DNA of 14,377 bases from an uncultured Desulfobulbaceae bacterium (lineage in GTDB: Bacteria; Desulfobacterota; Desulfobulbia; Desulfobulbales; Desulfobulbaceae), in assembly GCA_947260045.1 (NCBI GenBank), contig CAMYOP010000102.1, forward strand, positions 1 through 14,377, given 5' to 3'. Made by a program: the position numbers and the translations under genes. Below are positions 6,722-14,213 of the stretch, piece by piece (within the stretch, counting starts at the first letter, position 1; every line of letters begins with the position of its first letter). The notes beneath the pieces were generated by a model. It did no database searches. It was not told the DNA's origin and saw only the letters and a list, made by a program, of their open reading frames with translations.

Positions 6722-7609
6722 CTAGATCTTTGCTGGTGCAAAGACCTGCAGTATTTTCGGATTAATATCAAAACGGGCCGGAGTTTTCCTGGTGATCTCA
6801 CCATCGGTAACAATTGTTCTTGGTTTTCGTGTTCTTACACTTACCTTATGGGAACGCATGACAATGATTTTTTCATTTGAAATTTCAGAAAAACCCATAA
6901 ACAGTTTCGGAACCAGGGTAAGCATTTTAGCGAAACTCTGCGGCTTGACAAGCACAACATCAAGCCAGCCGTCGTCAATGGCAGCATCCTCTCGGATTAT
7001 CTTGCCTCCACCAAAGTATTTTCCATTACTAACAGATATTTGAATAAATCGTCCTGTAATTTTTCTACCATTGATAGACACCCTGGCTCTAAATGAACGA
7101 TTTTGACGAAAGGCATGATACAAATTTTTGGGATAACTCAACAGTCCCCAAATTCTCTTCTGTGAAGGAGATAAATCTCGCGCCATCAGTACACCGAGAC
7201 CAATATGGGCAGTGTTCATGAAGTATTTTTGATTAACAGAGCCAAGATCTATCTGGCGAAGAGTAGCTGATTGAATGATGGAGACAGCAGTTGTGATATC
7301 TTCTTCAATACCAAGGGTGCGAGCAAGATCATTGGCATTTCCCAGGGGAATAATACCCAGTGGCAATCGATGCTTTATAAGTACTTCCAAAGCTGAATTA
7401 ATAGTACCATCGCCACCACCAAGAATCACGGCATCAATCCGGTGTGCGTTTCCCTCTATAAGTGACTGTATCTCCTTTGGTTTGTTGATCCTGTGAAAAT
7501 GTATGCGGACGCCATCATTTTCCAGACTCTGCAGGTACGATCTGATATCAGCCTGACCAAACCTGCTGTTCTGATTTATAATTACAAGAAGACGATTAAA
7601 TAGGGCCAT
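6722..7609 (-). CDS. Diacylglycerol kinase family lipid kinase (YegS/DgkB-like)
   Basis: A 295-residue cytosolic or membrane-associated kinase that would phosphorylate a lipid such as diacylglycerol. The catalytic domain begins at once (RLLVIINQNS, 6-15) and has the hallmark GGGDGT (64-69) and LGNANDLART (89-98), the latter with Asn where many members have Thr. The C-terminal domain contains ISVSNGKYFGGG, the family's substrate-side motif, then EDAAIDDGWLDVVLV and a final TDGE, all expected. Family length is about 290-320, so it appears complete. No good Shine-Dalgarno precedes the ATG, but the start fits the domain edge. It is the first gene of a minus-strand pair with the ferritin-like gene. 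The exact lipid substrate cannot be read from sequence. Confidence 0.9.
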   Translation of the reverse strand: MALFNRLLVIINQNSRFGQADIRSYLQSLENDGVRIHFHRINKPKEIQSLIEGNAHRIDAVILGGGDGTINSALEVLIKHRLPLGIIPLGNANDLARTLGIEEDITTAVSIIQSATLRQIDLGSVNQKYFMNTAHIGLGVLMARDLSPSQKRIWGLLSYPKNLYHAFRQNRSFRARVSINGRKITGRFIQISVSNGKYFGGGKIIREDAAIDDGWLDVVLVKPQSFAKMLTLVPKLFMGFSEISNEKIIVMRSHKVSVRTRKPRTIVTDGEITRKTPARFDINPKILQVFAPAKI

Positions 7610-7956
7610 TGTTTCAACAAGTATCAGGGCGGTATCATAAAGTCTATTGTTTCACTTGGTTGATATAATAATACTCATAAGAAGCCAGCAACACCAGAGC
7701 AATGAATTTAATTTCTCTGCAGCCACAATTTACAACACAAGCTGTTGAAATAATAATATTATATAACAAGTTATAAATAGAGAAGCATATTTACGCGGCC
7801 AGAGATAGAATTTGACACCAGAATAAGGCCATGATAATAATTATTGATACGTTACAGGATACCCTAAAAAAAACAGTCGCTTATAGTCAGTTGCAATTAT
7901 ATTAGTTTTTACTTTTTTCCAGACAGCTTCTATAAGCAAAACAAATATATAGATAA
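7610..7956. other. Divergent intergenic region, 347 bp
   Basis: This stretch separates the divergent lipid kinase and export operons. It is very AT-rich. It contains a consensus -35 (TTGACA, 7812-7817), a Fur-like palindrome (7832-7846), and an AT-rich palindromic stretch around 7743-7768 (TGTT...AACA) that could be an operator. TTTCAACA (7612-7619) and TGTTGAAA (7743-7750) form an 8-bp inverted pair 123 bp apart. I see no gene here. Confidence 0.6.
7812..7846 (+). promoter_or_regulatory. Promoter with overlapping Fur-like palindrome
   Basis: TTGACA (7812-7817) is a perfect -35. A -10 could be GATAAT (7833-7838, spacer 15) or TAATAA (7835-7840, spacer 17). The -10 area lies in TGATAATAATTATTG (7832-7846), which matches 12 of 14 positions of the Fur 7-1-7 consensus. 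A repressor bound there would block the promoter of the LolA-like/MMPL operon, about 115 nt upstream of its start codon. This is sequence inference only. Confidence 0.4.
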
Positions 7957-8754
7957 ATGATTCTTCAAATATTCCAAATAACTCTCTCCGCCTTACTGCT
8001 GTTGTCCGTTCATCAGGCACATGCCCAGTCTGTTGAGCAAATCCTGGAGCAGGCTTTTGCAGCGAATGCTGCCGATAACTTTCAGGTTGAGCTTTCTCTG
8101 GCAACAACCTCAAGCCAACAAAAAAAATCCCAGATGCGTTTGAGTGTTCTTGGCAAGATGAATAAAGATCGAAACTTTTCACTTTTGATTTTTTTCAGAG
8201 AGCCTGTCGGCTCAAGAGGGATGAAGCTTCTTGTTCTACCTAAAAAAATAAAAACTCCCCAAGTGTATCTCTACATGCCTGCCTATGAAAAGTATTTCGA
8301 ATTGACTGGCGAAGACATGAACATGAAGATAGGTGATTCGGACATGACCTTGAGTGATTTCATTGCTATTAATCCCTGGGAGGGCAAACATCAATTGCTG
8401 GGCACTGACAGGTGGGGAACTGAAGTCTGTCATCTCGTAGAATCACGACTTTCCTGGGAAACAGGGAAACGCCTGACCAAAATAAGTAAAGAAAGCCTGC
8501 TCTCTGTACAAACAGAGCAATTTGATAAAAACAACACGCTCATCAAAACAATCGAGGCCAAAGAGTTCTGGCAGATAGGCAGCAACAACCGAATTAAATC
8601 CTTTTCAATTGTGGGGCATCAAACAAATACCCATACAGATATAGAGGTTCTTTCCGGAGATACTCTGACAGTAATTCCTCCCCGTATTTTTGCACCCGAA
8701 ACGCTCACCTACACCTACCCGCAAGTAATGAATCTCATAGCTGAAGAACTATGA
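7957..8754 (+). CDS. LolA-like outer-membrane lipoprotein-sorting protein
   Basis: A 265-residue secreted protein. Residues 1-23 form a signal peptide (hydrophobic core LSALLLLSV, AHA just before the predicted cleavage), so it acts in the periplasm. The rest is beta-rich and resembles the "outer membrane lipoprotein-sorting protein" group that accompanies MMPL exporters: SLLIFFREPVGSRGMKLL, then VYLYMPAYEKYF, then SDFIAINPWEG. These proteins have the LolA/LolB barrel-like fold and are thought to carry hydrophobic cargo. The stop overlaps the exporter start by 4 nt (ATGA), so the two are translationally coupled and probably work together. An in-frame TAA directly precedes the ATG, which rules out a longer start. 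The Shine-Dalgarno is weak. Confidence 0.85.
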   Translation: MILQIFQITLSALLLLSVHQAHAQSVEQILEQAFAANAADNFQVELSLATTSSQQKKSQMRLSVLGKMNKDRNFSLLIFFREPVGSRGMKLLVLPKKIKTPQVYLYMPAYEKYFELTGEDMNMKIGDSDMTLSDFIAINPWEGKHQLLGTDRWGTEVCHLVESRLSWETGKRLTKISKESLLSVQTEQFDKNNTLIKTIEAKEFWQIGSNNRIKSFSIVGHQTNTHTDIEVLSGDTLTVIPPRIFAPETLTYTYPQVMNLIAEEL

Positions 8755-10973
8755 GTTCGTTTTACAAGTCACTGACCAGGAGCCTAAGTAAAAAGCCCTT
8801 TTTTCCTATAGTAATAACCGTGCTTTTTATTGTAGGAGCAAGCACAGGTCTTTTTCGCCTGCAAATAGACACTTCGGTTGAAAGAATTTTGCCCCCAAGT
8901 CACCCCGATATTATTCGTCAGGAGGAGTTCAAGCGAAACTTCATTGACGACAAAAAAATTGTTATTGGCATCCAATCTCAGCTACTTACTCAAAAAGAAG
9001 GGGTACAATTTCTTGAAAACCTCTCTGCACGCTTGCTTGCACTCCCTGAAGTATCAAAAATTATTGGCTTGCCTACGCTAAAAATTCCTTCAAAAAAAGA
9101 AGGGAAAATCGCCTTTCAAAAAGCTCTTGAAAGTAATCTTGAAACCCTCTCCAAGCACCCTCTCTTTAGTGATACCATCGTTGCTGGCAATGGAAGCATT
9201 ACAGTACTCCAATTATTCCCAGCCGACTTCTGGTCACTAGATTTCCCTGGGCGTCTCCTTCAGCTCCTTGAAGAAGAAAGCACTGGTGACATCAAAATGT
9301 TCGTTGCTGGGACTGCCTTTCTTGAAGATGAAATGATCAGTTCCATCTATCGCGATCTTCTTATACTTACACCCTTAGTATCTCTCATTCTTGCTGCATT
9401 TCTGAGCTATTTCTGGCGAGACCTGCCGCTTACACTTCTCTGCCTTGTCACAGTACTGCTCACTCGGATGGCAAACCTTGGGATCATGGGCTGGTGCGAC
9501 AAACCTGTGACAATACTGACAACTGTTTTACCTTCCATCATCCTGTCTACAGGAATGGCTGCCGCTGTCCATATTCTCTCCGCCATGCGCAACTGGGGAA
9601 TAGAAAATTTGGAGGATATACTGAAGCAGGTATTTCTTCCATGCCTGTTTGCCAGCCTGACAACTGCTGTTGGTTTTGGCTCTCTGATGTTAAATCCCAT
9701 AATCCAGGTAAAAGAGTTTGGTTTTTTTTCAATGCTTGGAGTGTTGCTTTCTTTTGTGGTTGCTTTTGGCTTCACCGTCCCCCTGGCATGCGTTTTGAAG
9801 ATAAAAAAGAATACACAATGCTTTATTTCATGGACTCATCCTATCCTTTTCAGAACCCATGAATTTGTAAAACTGCACACCAGAAAAATTAACATTTGTT
9901 TTTCCGCACTTCTTATTTTTTGCCTGTTCCTGCTTCCTGGAAACAAGGTTGATATCACTGTTTTTGATAATCTGAAACCAAACGGTGCGGTCTTGAAGGG
10001 GTATGAGTTCTTTCAGGAAAATCTCTCAGGTGTGTCCACTCTTGAGCTTGAAATGACAGGTGAGCCAGGAAAGCTCATCGGGCCTGAATCCCTTGAGGGT
10101 ATGTTACATCTTGCCAGCGAGCTTGAAACCAACCCCATGGTAAATAAAACCATTTCCATTGCCCATTTTGTCCGCTACCTGCAAGATATCATGAGTGAGG
10201 GCAAGGAAGCTGTTCCAGCATCAACCCAGGCTGCTGACCAACTTCTTTTTCTCTATCGTCTTGCAGGCTATAACATGGTCATAAGTGACTATATTACAGA
10301 AGAACGTGACAGAGCACGCTTTTCAGTACTCATCGGCAATATCAGTGCCCAGGAATTTTCCACACTCATTGAACTGGTCAAAGAAAAAAGTAAGCTTTAT
10401 ATGGGGCCAGATATACATTGTGAAGTGACCGGTTCCGTCTATATTTATAATCAAATCAATAATCTCTTGTTTTTCGGCCTGGTTAAAAGTCTGCTTACGG
10501 CATTTGCCCTGGTGGGTACTCTCTTATTCATGTTTCTTCGTTCGTGGAGACTTGGAATTATTGCCTTTTTACCAAATGCGTTTCCACTGGCCATCATCTA
10601 TGGGGTCATGTATCTGCTCAAAATACCAATTGACGTTCAATCAGCCATGGTTGGCTGTATCGCCCTTGGCATATCTGTTGACGGAACTGTTCATCTTCTT
10701 CACAATTACCGTGAACAGCGACAATATATGACACGACTGGAAGCACTCAAGAGTACCTGGTTTGCAATTGGCACTCCTGTAGTTGTTGCCACCCTGACCC
10801 TTATTGTCGTTTTTGCTTCCATGAGTTTTTCCTCATTTCGGCCGATTAGAATTTTCGGACTCCTCTGCGCCCTCGGGCTTGTCTGTGCCCTACTTGCAGA
10901 TCTTCTCTACTTGCCAAGCCTGCTTAATAGAGAGAAAAAGCTTGAAAATACAAATAAAGCAGAGAGTGTATAA
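8751..10973 (+). CDS. MMPL/RND-family exporter
   Basis: A 740-residue inner-membrane exporter of the RND superfamily, MMPL type. Its internal two-fold layout is clear: TM1 (about 17-36), periplasmic domain, a helix cluster (about 200-350), TM7 (about 380-396), a second periplasmic domain, and a last helix cluster (about 575-730). The second half holds the TM10 motif SVDGTVHLLHNYRE with D644, the expected proton-relay residue. The equivalent place in TM4 (LSTGMAAAVHIL, 265-276) has A270 instead of Asp. Relatives export lipids, hopanoids or polyketide-like lipids. With the periplasmic LolA-like partner it probably delivers a hydrophobic cargo toward the outer membrane. The cargo is not identifiable here. 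Confidence 0.9.
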   Translation: MSSFYKSLTRSLSKKPFFPIVITVLFIVGASTGLFRLQIDTSVERILPPSHPDIIRQEEFKRNFIDDKKIVIGIQSQLLTQKEGVQFLENLSARLLALPEVSKIIGLPTLKIPSKKEGKIAFQKALESNLETLSKHPLFSDTIVAGNGSITVLQLFPADFWSLDFPGRLLQLLEEESTGDIKMFVAGTAFLEDEMISSIYRDLLILTPLVSLILAAFLSYFWRDLPLTLLCLVTVLLTRMANLGIMGWCDKPVTILTTVLPSIILSTGMAAAVHILSAMRNWGIENLEDILKQVFLPCLFASLTTAVGFGSLMLNPIIQVKEFGFFSMLGVLLSFVVAFGFTVPLACVLKIKKNTQCFISWTHPILFRTHEFVKLHTRKINICFSALLIFCLFLLPGNKVDITVFDNLKPNGAVLKGYEFFQENLSGVSTLELEMTGEPGKLIGPESLEGMLHLASELETNPMVNKTISIAHFVRYLQDIMSEGKEAVPASTQAADQLLFLYRLAGYNMVISDYITEERDRARFSVLIGNISAQEFSTLIELVKEKSKLYMGPDIHCEVTGSVYIYNQINNLLFFGLVKSLLTAFALVGTLLFMFLRSWRLGIIAFLPNAFPLAIIYGVMYLLKIPIDVQSAMVGCIALGISVDGTVHLLHNYREQRQYMTRLEALKSTWFAIGTPVVVATLTLIVVFASMSFSSFRPIRIFGLLCALGLVCALLADLLYLPSLLNREKKLENTNKAESV

Positions 10974-11002
10974 ACGGTTATATCCCAAAACCTGGTAATC
11001 AT

Positions 11003-11045
11003 AAAAAAAGCACCAGCTGGAGGCCTCCCGAAAGACTTCCTGCTT
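11003..11045 (-). terminator. Intrinsic terminator facing the minus strand
   Basis: On the minus strand the outer pairs AAGCA/TGCTT enclose a 9-bp stem, GGAAGUCUU with GAGGCCUCC, around the loop UCGG, with one A-C mismatch and a 6-nt bulge on the 3' side. A run of seven U follows. The stem relies on G-U pairs that would be C-A mismatches on the plus strand, and plus-strand reading has no U-tract. It therefore does not terminate the exporter gene. Confidence 0.65.
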
Positions 11046-11272
11046 CGCCTTGATCAGAGGTATAATTGAGATAACCCCCCGAGGAAAATAGGTTTGGAGA
11101 GCAAAGAACTTCCTTTAAAAAAACTCTTTTCGACTAGAGGAGGAAATGTGTAATTTAACAAAGCTGGCAGATACTGCTTTGTGCTGGCGAAACAGCCCTG
11201 ATGACCTGCTCGGCAAATAACACTTTAGCCTATAAAGTTAGCTAGGGAATTAGGCATCAATAATTTTAAAAC
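11003..11272 (-). ncRNA. Candidate unannotated structured RNA, about 270 nt
   Basis: A strong promoter and an intrinsic terminator both point to the minus strand in a gap between two plus-strand genes, which no neighbouring gene explains. Predicted hairpins include GCTG/CAGC around TTTCGC, CAAAGC/GCTTTG around an 11-nt loop, and an ACTTTA/TAAAGT stem near the 5' end. A pyrimidine run, UUUCCUCCUC (minus strand of 11136-11145), is complementary to Shine-Dalgarno sequences and lies just before a short CUCU/AGAG stem and U7 (around 11114-11135), a possible internal terminator. I found no match to 6S, SRP, RNase P, tmRNA or any riboswitch I know. The 5' end is inferred from the promoter. Short frames on either strand are possible alternatives. 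Confidence 0.5.
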
Positions 11273-11278
11273 AACATC

Positions 11279-11306
11279 ATTATACTGCTTGAGATACATA
11301 TGACAA
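11279..11306 (-). promoter_or_regulatory. Minus-strand promoter TTGTCA-16-TATAAT
   Basis: The -10 TATAAT (minus strand of 11279-11284) is perfect, and the -35 TTGTCA (11301-11306, 4 of 6) is 16 nt away. Predicted start near 11272. The -35 overlaps the PPTase start codon. A plus-strand TATACT (11281-11286) overlaps the same -10 and could drive a near-leaderless PPTase mRNA, so the two promoters may exclude each other. Confidence 0.5.
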
Positions 11307-12121
11307 ACAATTGTCCAGACTCAATATTTTCAGGCCACCCAACCCACAAGACAGGCTATTTTTTAATTTCTCAGGACGCAGACCTTCATGTCCCCTACCA
11401 GCGTATTACAACAGACCAACCCTGTTGCATTACGCTGATTGACATGCAAACAGTGACCCCACAACTATTTCTAAAGCTATCAGAACACACACACTTTTTT
11501 TTAACGGAAAGGGAGCAGGAAATTTTCTCTCGATTTTCCTATGAGAAAAGAAAACAACAATGGCTCGGGGGAAGACTTGCGGCAAAAATCAGTGCCTCAC
11601 AGCTTTTACACCCAGGCAACAAGGATATGCCAAGCGCTCTTTTAACGTACTCCATCCTCCCTGGAGACAACGATAGACCCGAACTTATACTGGAAAATCA
11701 AGGAGCCCCGACAAAGCAAATGTCTGTTTCCATTTCGCATAGCGAAAGCTATTGTGTCGGCATGGTGGCAAAAACAATAAGCTGCGGCATTGATGTTCAG
11801 GTAATCACTGATAAGGTCGTCCGCGTCAAAGACCGTTTTTTGGCTACCAGTGAAGAAACGCTTTTAAACAGTATTGATACAAAAAAGACAAGCAATGAAA
11901 AATTTACCTTTGCCTGGTCAGTAAAAGAAGCCGTTAAAAAAGGACTCCTGCATCATCAACCGTCCTTCCTGAGTGGCATCACGATTCAAAAAATCGATAA
12001 AAAACAAAATATAATATCGTACTGCAGCTGTGACAGTACACGCCACCTTTACAAGGTGATATCACTCAAAAACAAAAACTATTACCTCTCATACACCACA
12101 GGAGAATCACAAGATGCCTGA
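11300..12121 (+). CDS. 4'-phosphopantetheinyl transferase, Sfp type
   Basis: A 273-residue cytosolic enzyme that moves the phosphopantetheine arm of CoA onto a Ser of acyl- or peptidyl-carrier proteins. The Sfp-type marks are present: FLTEREQEIFSRFSYEKRKQ (67-86), SISHS (144-148), GIDVQ (163-167) with Mg-binding D165, and WSVKEAVKKG (206-215) with E210. Q167 replaces the Glu found at the second metal position in Sfp, a change seen in some relatives. No good Shine-Dalgarno precedes the ATG; a start right after the TATACT element would leave a very short leader. The end overlaps mutM by 8 nt. No carrier-protein or synthase gene is in the window, so it may serve fatty-acid ACP or a remote cluster. 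Confidence 0.88.
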   Translation: MTNNCPDSIFSGHPTHKTGYFLISQDADLHVPYQRITTDQPCCITLIDMQTVTPQLFLKLSEHTHFFLTEREQEIFSRFSYEKRKQQWLGGRLAAKISASQLLHPGNKDMPSALLTYSILPGDNDRPELILENQGAPTKQMSVSISHSESYCVGMVAKTISCGIDVQVITDKVVRVKDRFLATSEETLLNSIDTKKTSNEKFTFAWSVKEAVKKGLLHHQPSFLSGITIQKIDKKQNIISYCSCDSTRHLYKVISLKNKNYYLSYTTGESQDA

Positions 12122-12971
12122 ACTACCCGAGGTAGAGGTCACTCGCCTTGGACTGCTTACCCATGTGACTGCCTGCACAATTATCGAAACAAAATGGTCC
12201 GGCAAACAATTACGAAACCCGGTCCCGCTTGATCTCCTACAAAAACACATCAGTGGCCAAGCTATAGACACCATTGAACGAGCAGGTAAATACCTTTTAT
12301 TTCAAATGGCAAATCATTCTACTCTGCTCATTCACCTTGGCATGAGCGGCACCTTGGGACTCTTCCCAACAGAAACTGTTACAAAAAAGCACGATCATCT
12401 CTTTCTCACCCTGGACTCTGGTTTTGAGATTCGCCTAAACGATACCAGAAGATTTGGAATGGTCGCTGTCTGGCCCTCTGACATGATTAGCAAGTGCCAA
12501 ACACAACTACAAAACACCTTGGGTATTGAACCTTTTTCAAAGCATTTCAACGCAGAAACGCTCCACTCCCTTGCCCGGAGCAGAACAGTACCAATTAAAA
12601 ATTTTCTCATGAACTCTAGAATCATAGTAGGTGTTGGCAATATTTATGCAAACGAAACCCTCTTTGCCGCAAATATTCATCCTGCATCACCTGCCAACAG
12701 TATATCCAAAAATCAGTGGAAAAAGCTCACCAGCGCCTGTCGAGCAATTTTAAAAAATGCCATCAAGGCAGGTGGAACAACTATTTCAGATTTTCTTGGA
12801 TCAAGTGGCAAACCAGGATACTTTCAATTGCAACTTAAAATATATAAACGAGCAGACCAAGCCTGCATGTGCTGTGGTGAACAGATAATAAAAATTAGGC
12901 TTGGCGGCCGCGCCACCTATTATTGCCCCAAATGTCAACCACCCAATCACCAGGAAGGGAGAGGAAAATAA
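12114..12971 (+). CDS. mutM: Formamidopyrimidine-DNA glycosylase (Fpg/MutM)
   Basis: A 285-residue base-excision repair enzyme that removes 8-oxoguanine and formamidopyrimidines and nicks the DNA. MPELPEVE gives the catalytic Pro2 and Glu3 after Met removal. K59 (AGKYLL), LIHLGMSG (72-79), NDTRRFG (109-115) and GVGNIYANE (173-181) follow. The C-terminal zinc finger has C251 and C254, then C271 and C274, with the finger Arg in GGRATYYCPKC. All key residues are intact and the length is usual. The ATG lies inside the PPTase gene (other frame) with GGAG nine bases upstream, so the two are co-translated; this pairing has no obvious functional logic. It converges on moeA with only 3 bp between the stops, leaving no separate terminator. 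Confidence 0.96.
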   Translation: MPELPEVEVTRLGLLTHVTACTIIETKWSGKQLRNPVPLDLLQKHISGQAIDTIERAGKYLLFQMANHSTLLIHLGMSGTLGLFPTETVTKKHDHLFLTLDSGFEIRLNDTRRFGMVAVWPSDMISKCQTQLQNTLGIEPFSKHFNAETLHSLARSRTVPIKNFLMNSRIIVGVGNIYANETLFAANIHPASPANSISKNQWKKLTSACRAILKNAIKAGGTTISDFLGSSGKPGYFQLQLKIYKRADQACMCCGEQIIKIRLGGRATYYCPKCQPPNHQEGRGK

Positions 12972-12974
12972 TAT

Positions 12975-14186
12975 TTAAAATAATGGAGTAACAAGATGGG
13001 CAGAAACAACACTTGCGTACTTATAAGTGTATTTTGTGCCTGGTAGGTAAAGAATGGAGTTAATAGATTCCTCTTTTTTAGCCACCCGTATGACCAATCG
13101 CTCTTCATCTGTAGTAATGACAGCACCTTTGAGGTACATAAAATCACTTTTCTGCACCTTGATTTCATGGCTTAAAAGTGCTTTTACCCTGCGGAGTTCA
13201 AAATTCTGGTAACCCATCATTTTTTTGAGAGCTGGTACAATTAATTCGTGGAACAAGAGTTTTACGGCCGGGGGGGGTCCTGGCAAAGCAAAAAAAGGTA
13301 TCCCTTTCAAAAGACCAAACAGAGTTGCCTTGCCAGGCCTAAGCATAAGTTTGGAATACAATATCTGTCCACCATGCTTGCGAAAAGTTCTCTCGACAAG
13401 GTCATATTTACCAGGCCCCATTCCACCTGTTGTTATTATCATCGCTGGTTTCCTGTCAAGCTCTTCTTCCAACGCCTGAGTTATCATAGTTTCCTCATCC
13501 GGAACCAGTGCCAAACGGCTGCACTGAGCTCCCAAACCCTCAAGGAGCATAGATAAATACACACTATTACCAGATACTTTCTTACCCTTTATAACATTTG
13601 CCCCAGGACTGACCAGCTCACTTCCTGTGCAAAGAAGTGAAACCTTGGGCACTCCAAATACTTCAAAATCTGTATGTCCATTTTCTGTCAGCAAGAGAAA
13701 GTCATCTGGACTGATAACTTTACCCTTTTTAACAAGGATTACATTTTTCTGAAAATCGCTACCCTTGCTCCTGACAAATTGTTCGCGAGCCATAAAGATA
13801 GGAGTTGGTACTGTAAGTATACCGTCTCTTTCATGACAATCTTCAAACTGTACAACCCTCACTCCACCAGAAGGTATCATTGCTCCTGTTGTTATCCGCA
13901 TGGCCTGTCCAGGTTCCAGCATTCTGTTAGTCCAGGAGCCTGCAGCTATTTCGCCACACAACTGAAAGGAAAGACCTGGCCCTGATAATTGTTTTTGCTC
14001 CAAGGGTCCAATGACAAAACCATCACGAGTTGACTGATCAAAATCTGGCTTCGGAGAAAGGCTTAGAAGGTTTTCTCGTGGGATCCTGCCAAGGGATTTG
14101 GCTAGGGGGATCTGCTCGGACTGGATTGCAGTTACGTTTTCAAGGATAACTTTTTGAGCTTCTTGTAATGTCAGGGGAAGGGACAT
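12975..14186 (-). CDS. moeA: Molybdopterin molybdenumtransferase, divergent MoeA
   Basis: A 403-residue cytosolic enzyme that inserts molybdate into adenylylated molybdopterin at the last step of Moco synthesis. MoeA domain order is present: N-terminal FDQSTRDGF (49-57), RITTGAMIP (97-105), central MoCF fold with TGSELV (187-192), TTGGMGPGKYDL (252-263), LRPGKATLFG (282-291) and LPGPPPAV (301-308), and a C-terminal beta domain. Several motifs deviate from E. coli MoeA: STRDGF for SAMDGY, GGMGPGKYD for GGVSVG, and LPGPPP for LPGNPV. A similar variant occurs, as I recall, in deltaproteobacteria. An alternative is a tungsten-specific or other MoeA paralogue. GGAG precedes the ATG at a rather long distance. 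A Mo/W enzyme is implied, but no other Moco gene is in view. Confidence 0.9.
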   Translation of the reverse strand: MSLPLTLQEAQKVILENVTAIQSEQIPLAKSLGRIPRENLLSLSPKPDFDQSTRDGFVIGPLEQKQLSGPGLSFQLCGEIAAGSWTNRMLEPGQAMRITTGAMIPSGGVRVVQFEDCHERDGILTVPTPIFMAREQFVRSKGSDFQKNVILVKKGKVISPDDFLLLTENGHTDFEVFGVPKVSLLCTGSELVSPGANVIKGKKVSGNSVYLSMLLEGLGAQCSRLALVPDEETMITQALEEELDRKPAMIITTGGMGPGKYDLVERTFRKHGGQILYSKLMLRPGKATLFGLLKGIPFFALPGPPPAVKLLFHELIVPALKKMMGYQNFELRRVKALLSHEIKVQKSDFMYLKGAVITTDEERLVIRVAKKEESINSILYLPGTKYTYKYASVVSAHLVTPLF

Positions 14187-14213
14187 GGTTTTTTACTCTT
14201 CTCCTATAACCCG

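Noticed and set aside
11061..11066. Plus-strand TATAAT in the exporter-PPTase gap
   Set aside because: No usable -35 lies 15-19 nt upstream, and the hexamer is common in AT-rich DNA.
11146..11220. 24-codon plus-strand frame with AGGAGG two bases upstream
   Set aside because: Spacing to the ATG is too short for a good start, the peptide is unfamiliar, and the same segment is better explained as part of the minus-strand RNA. Recorded as a competing view only.
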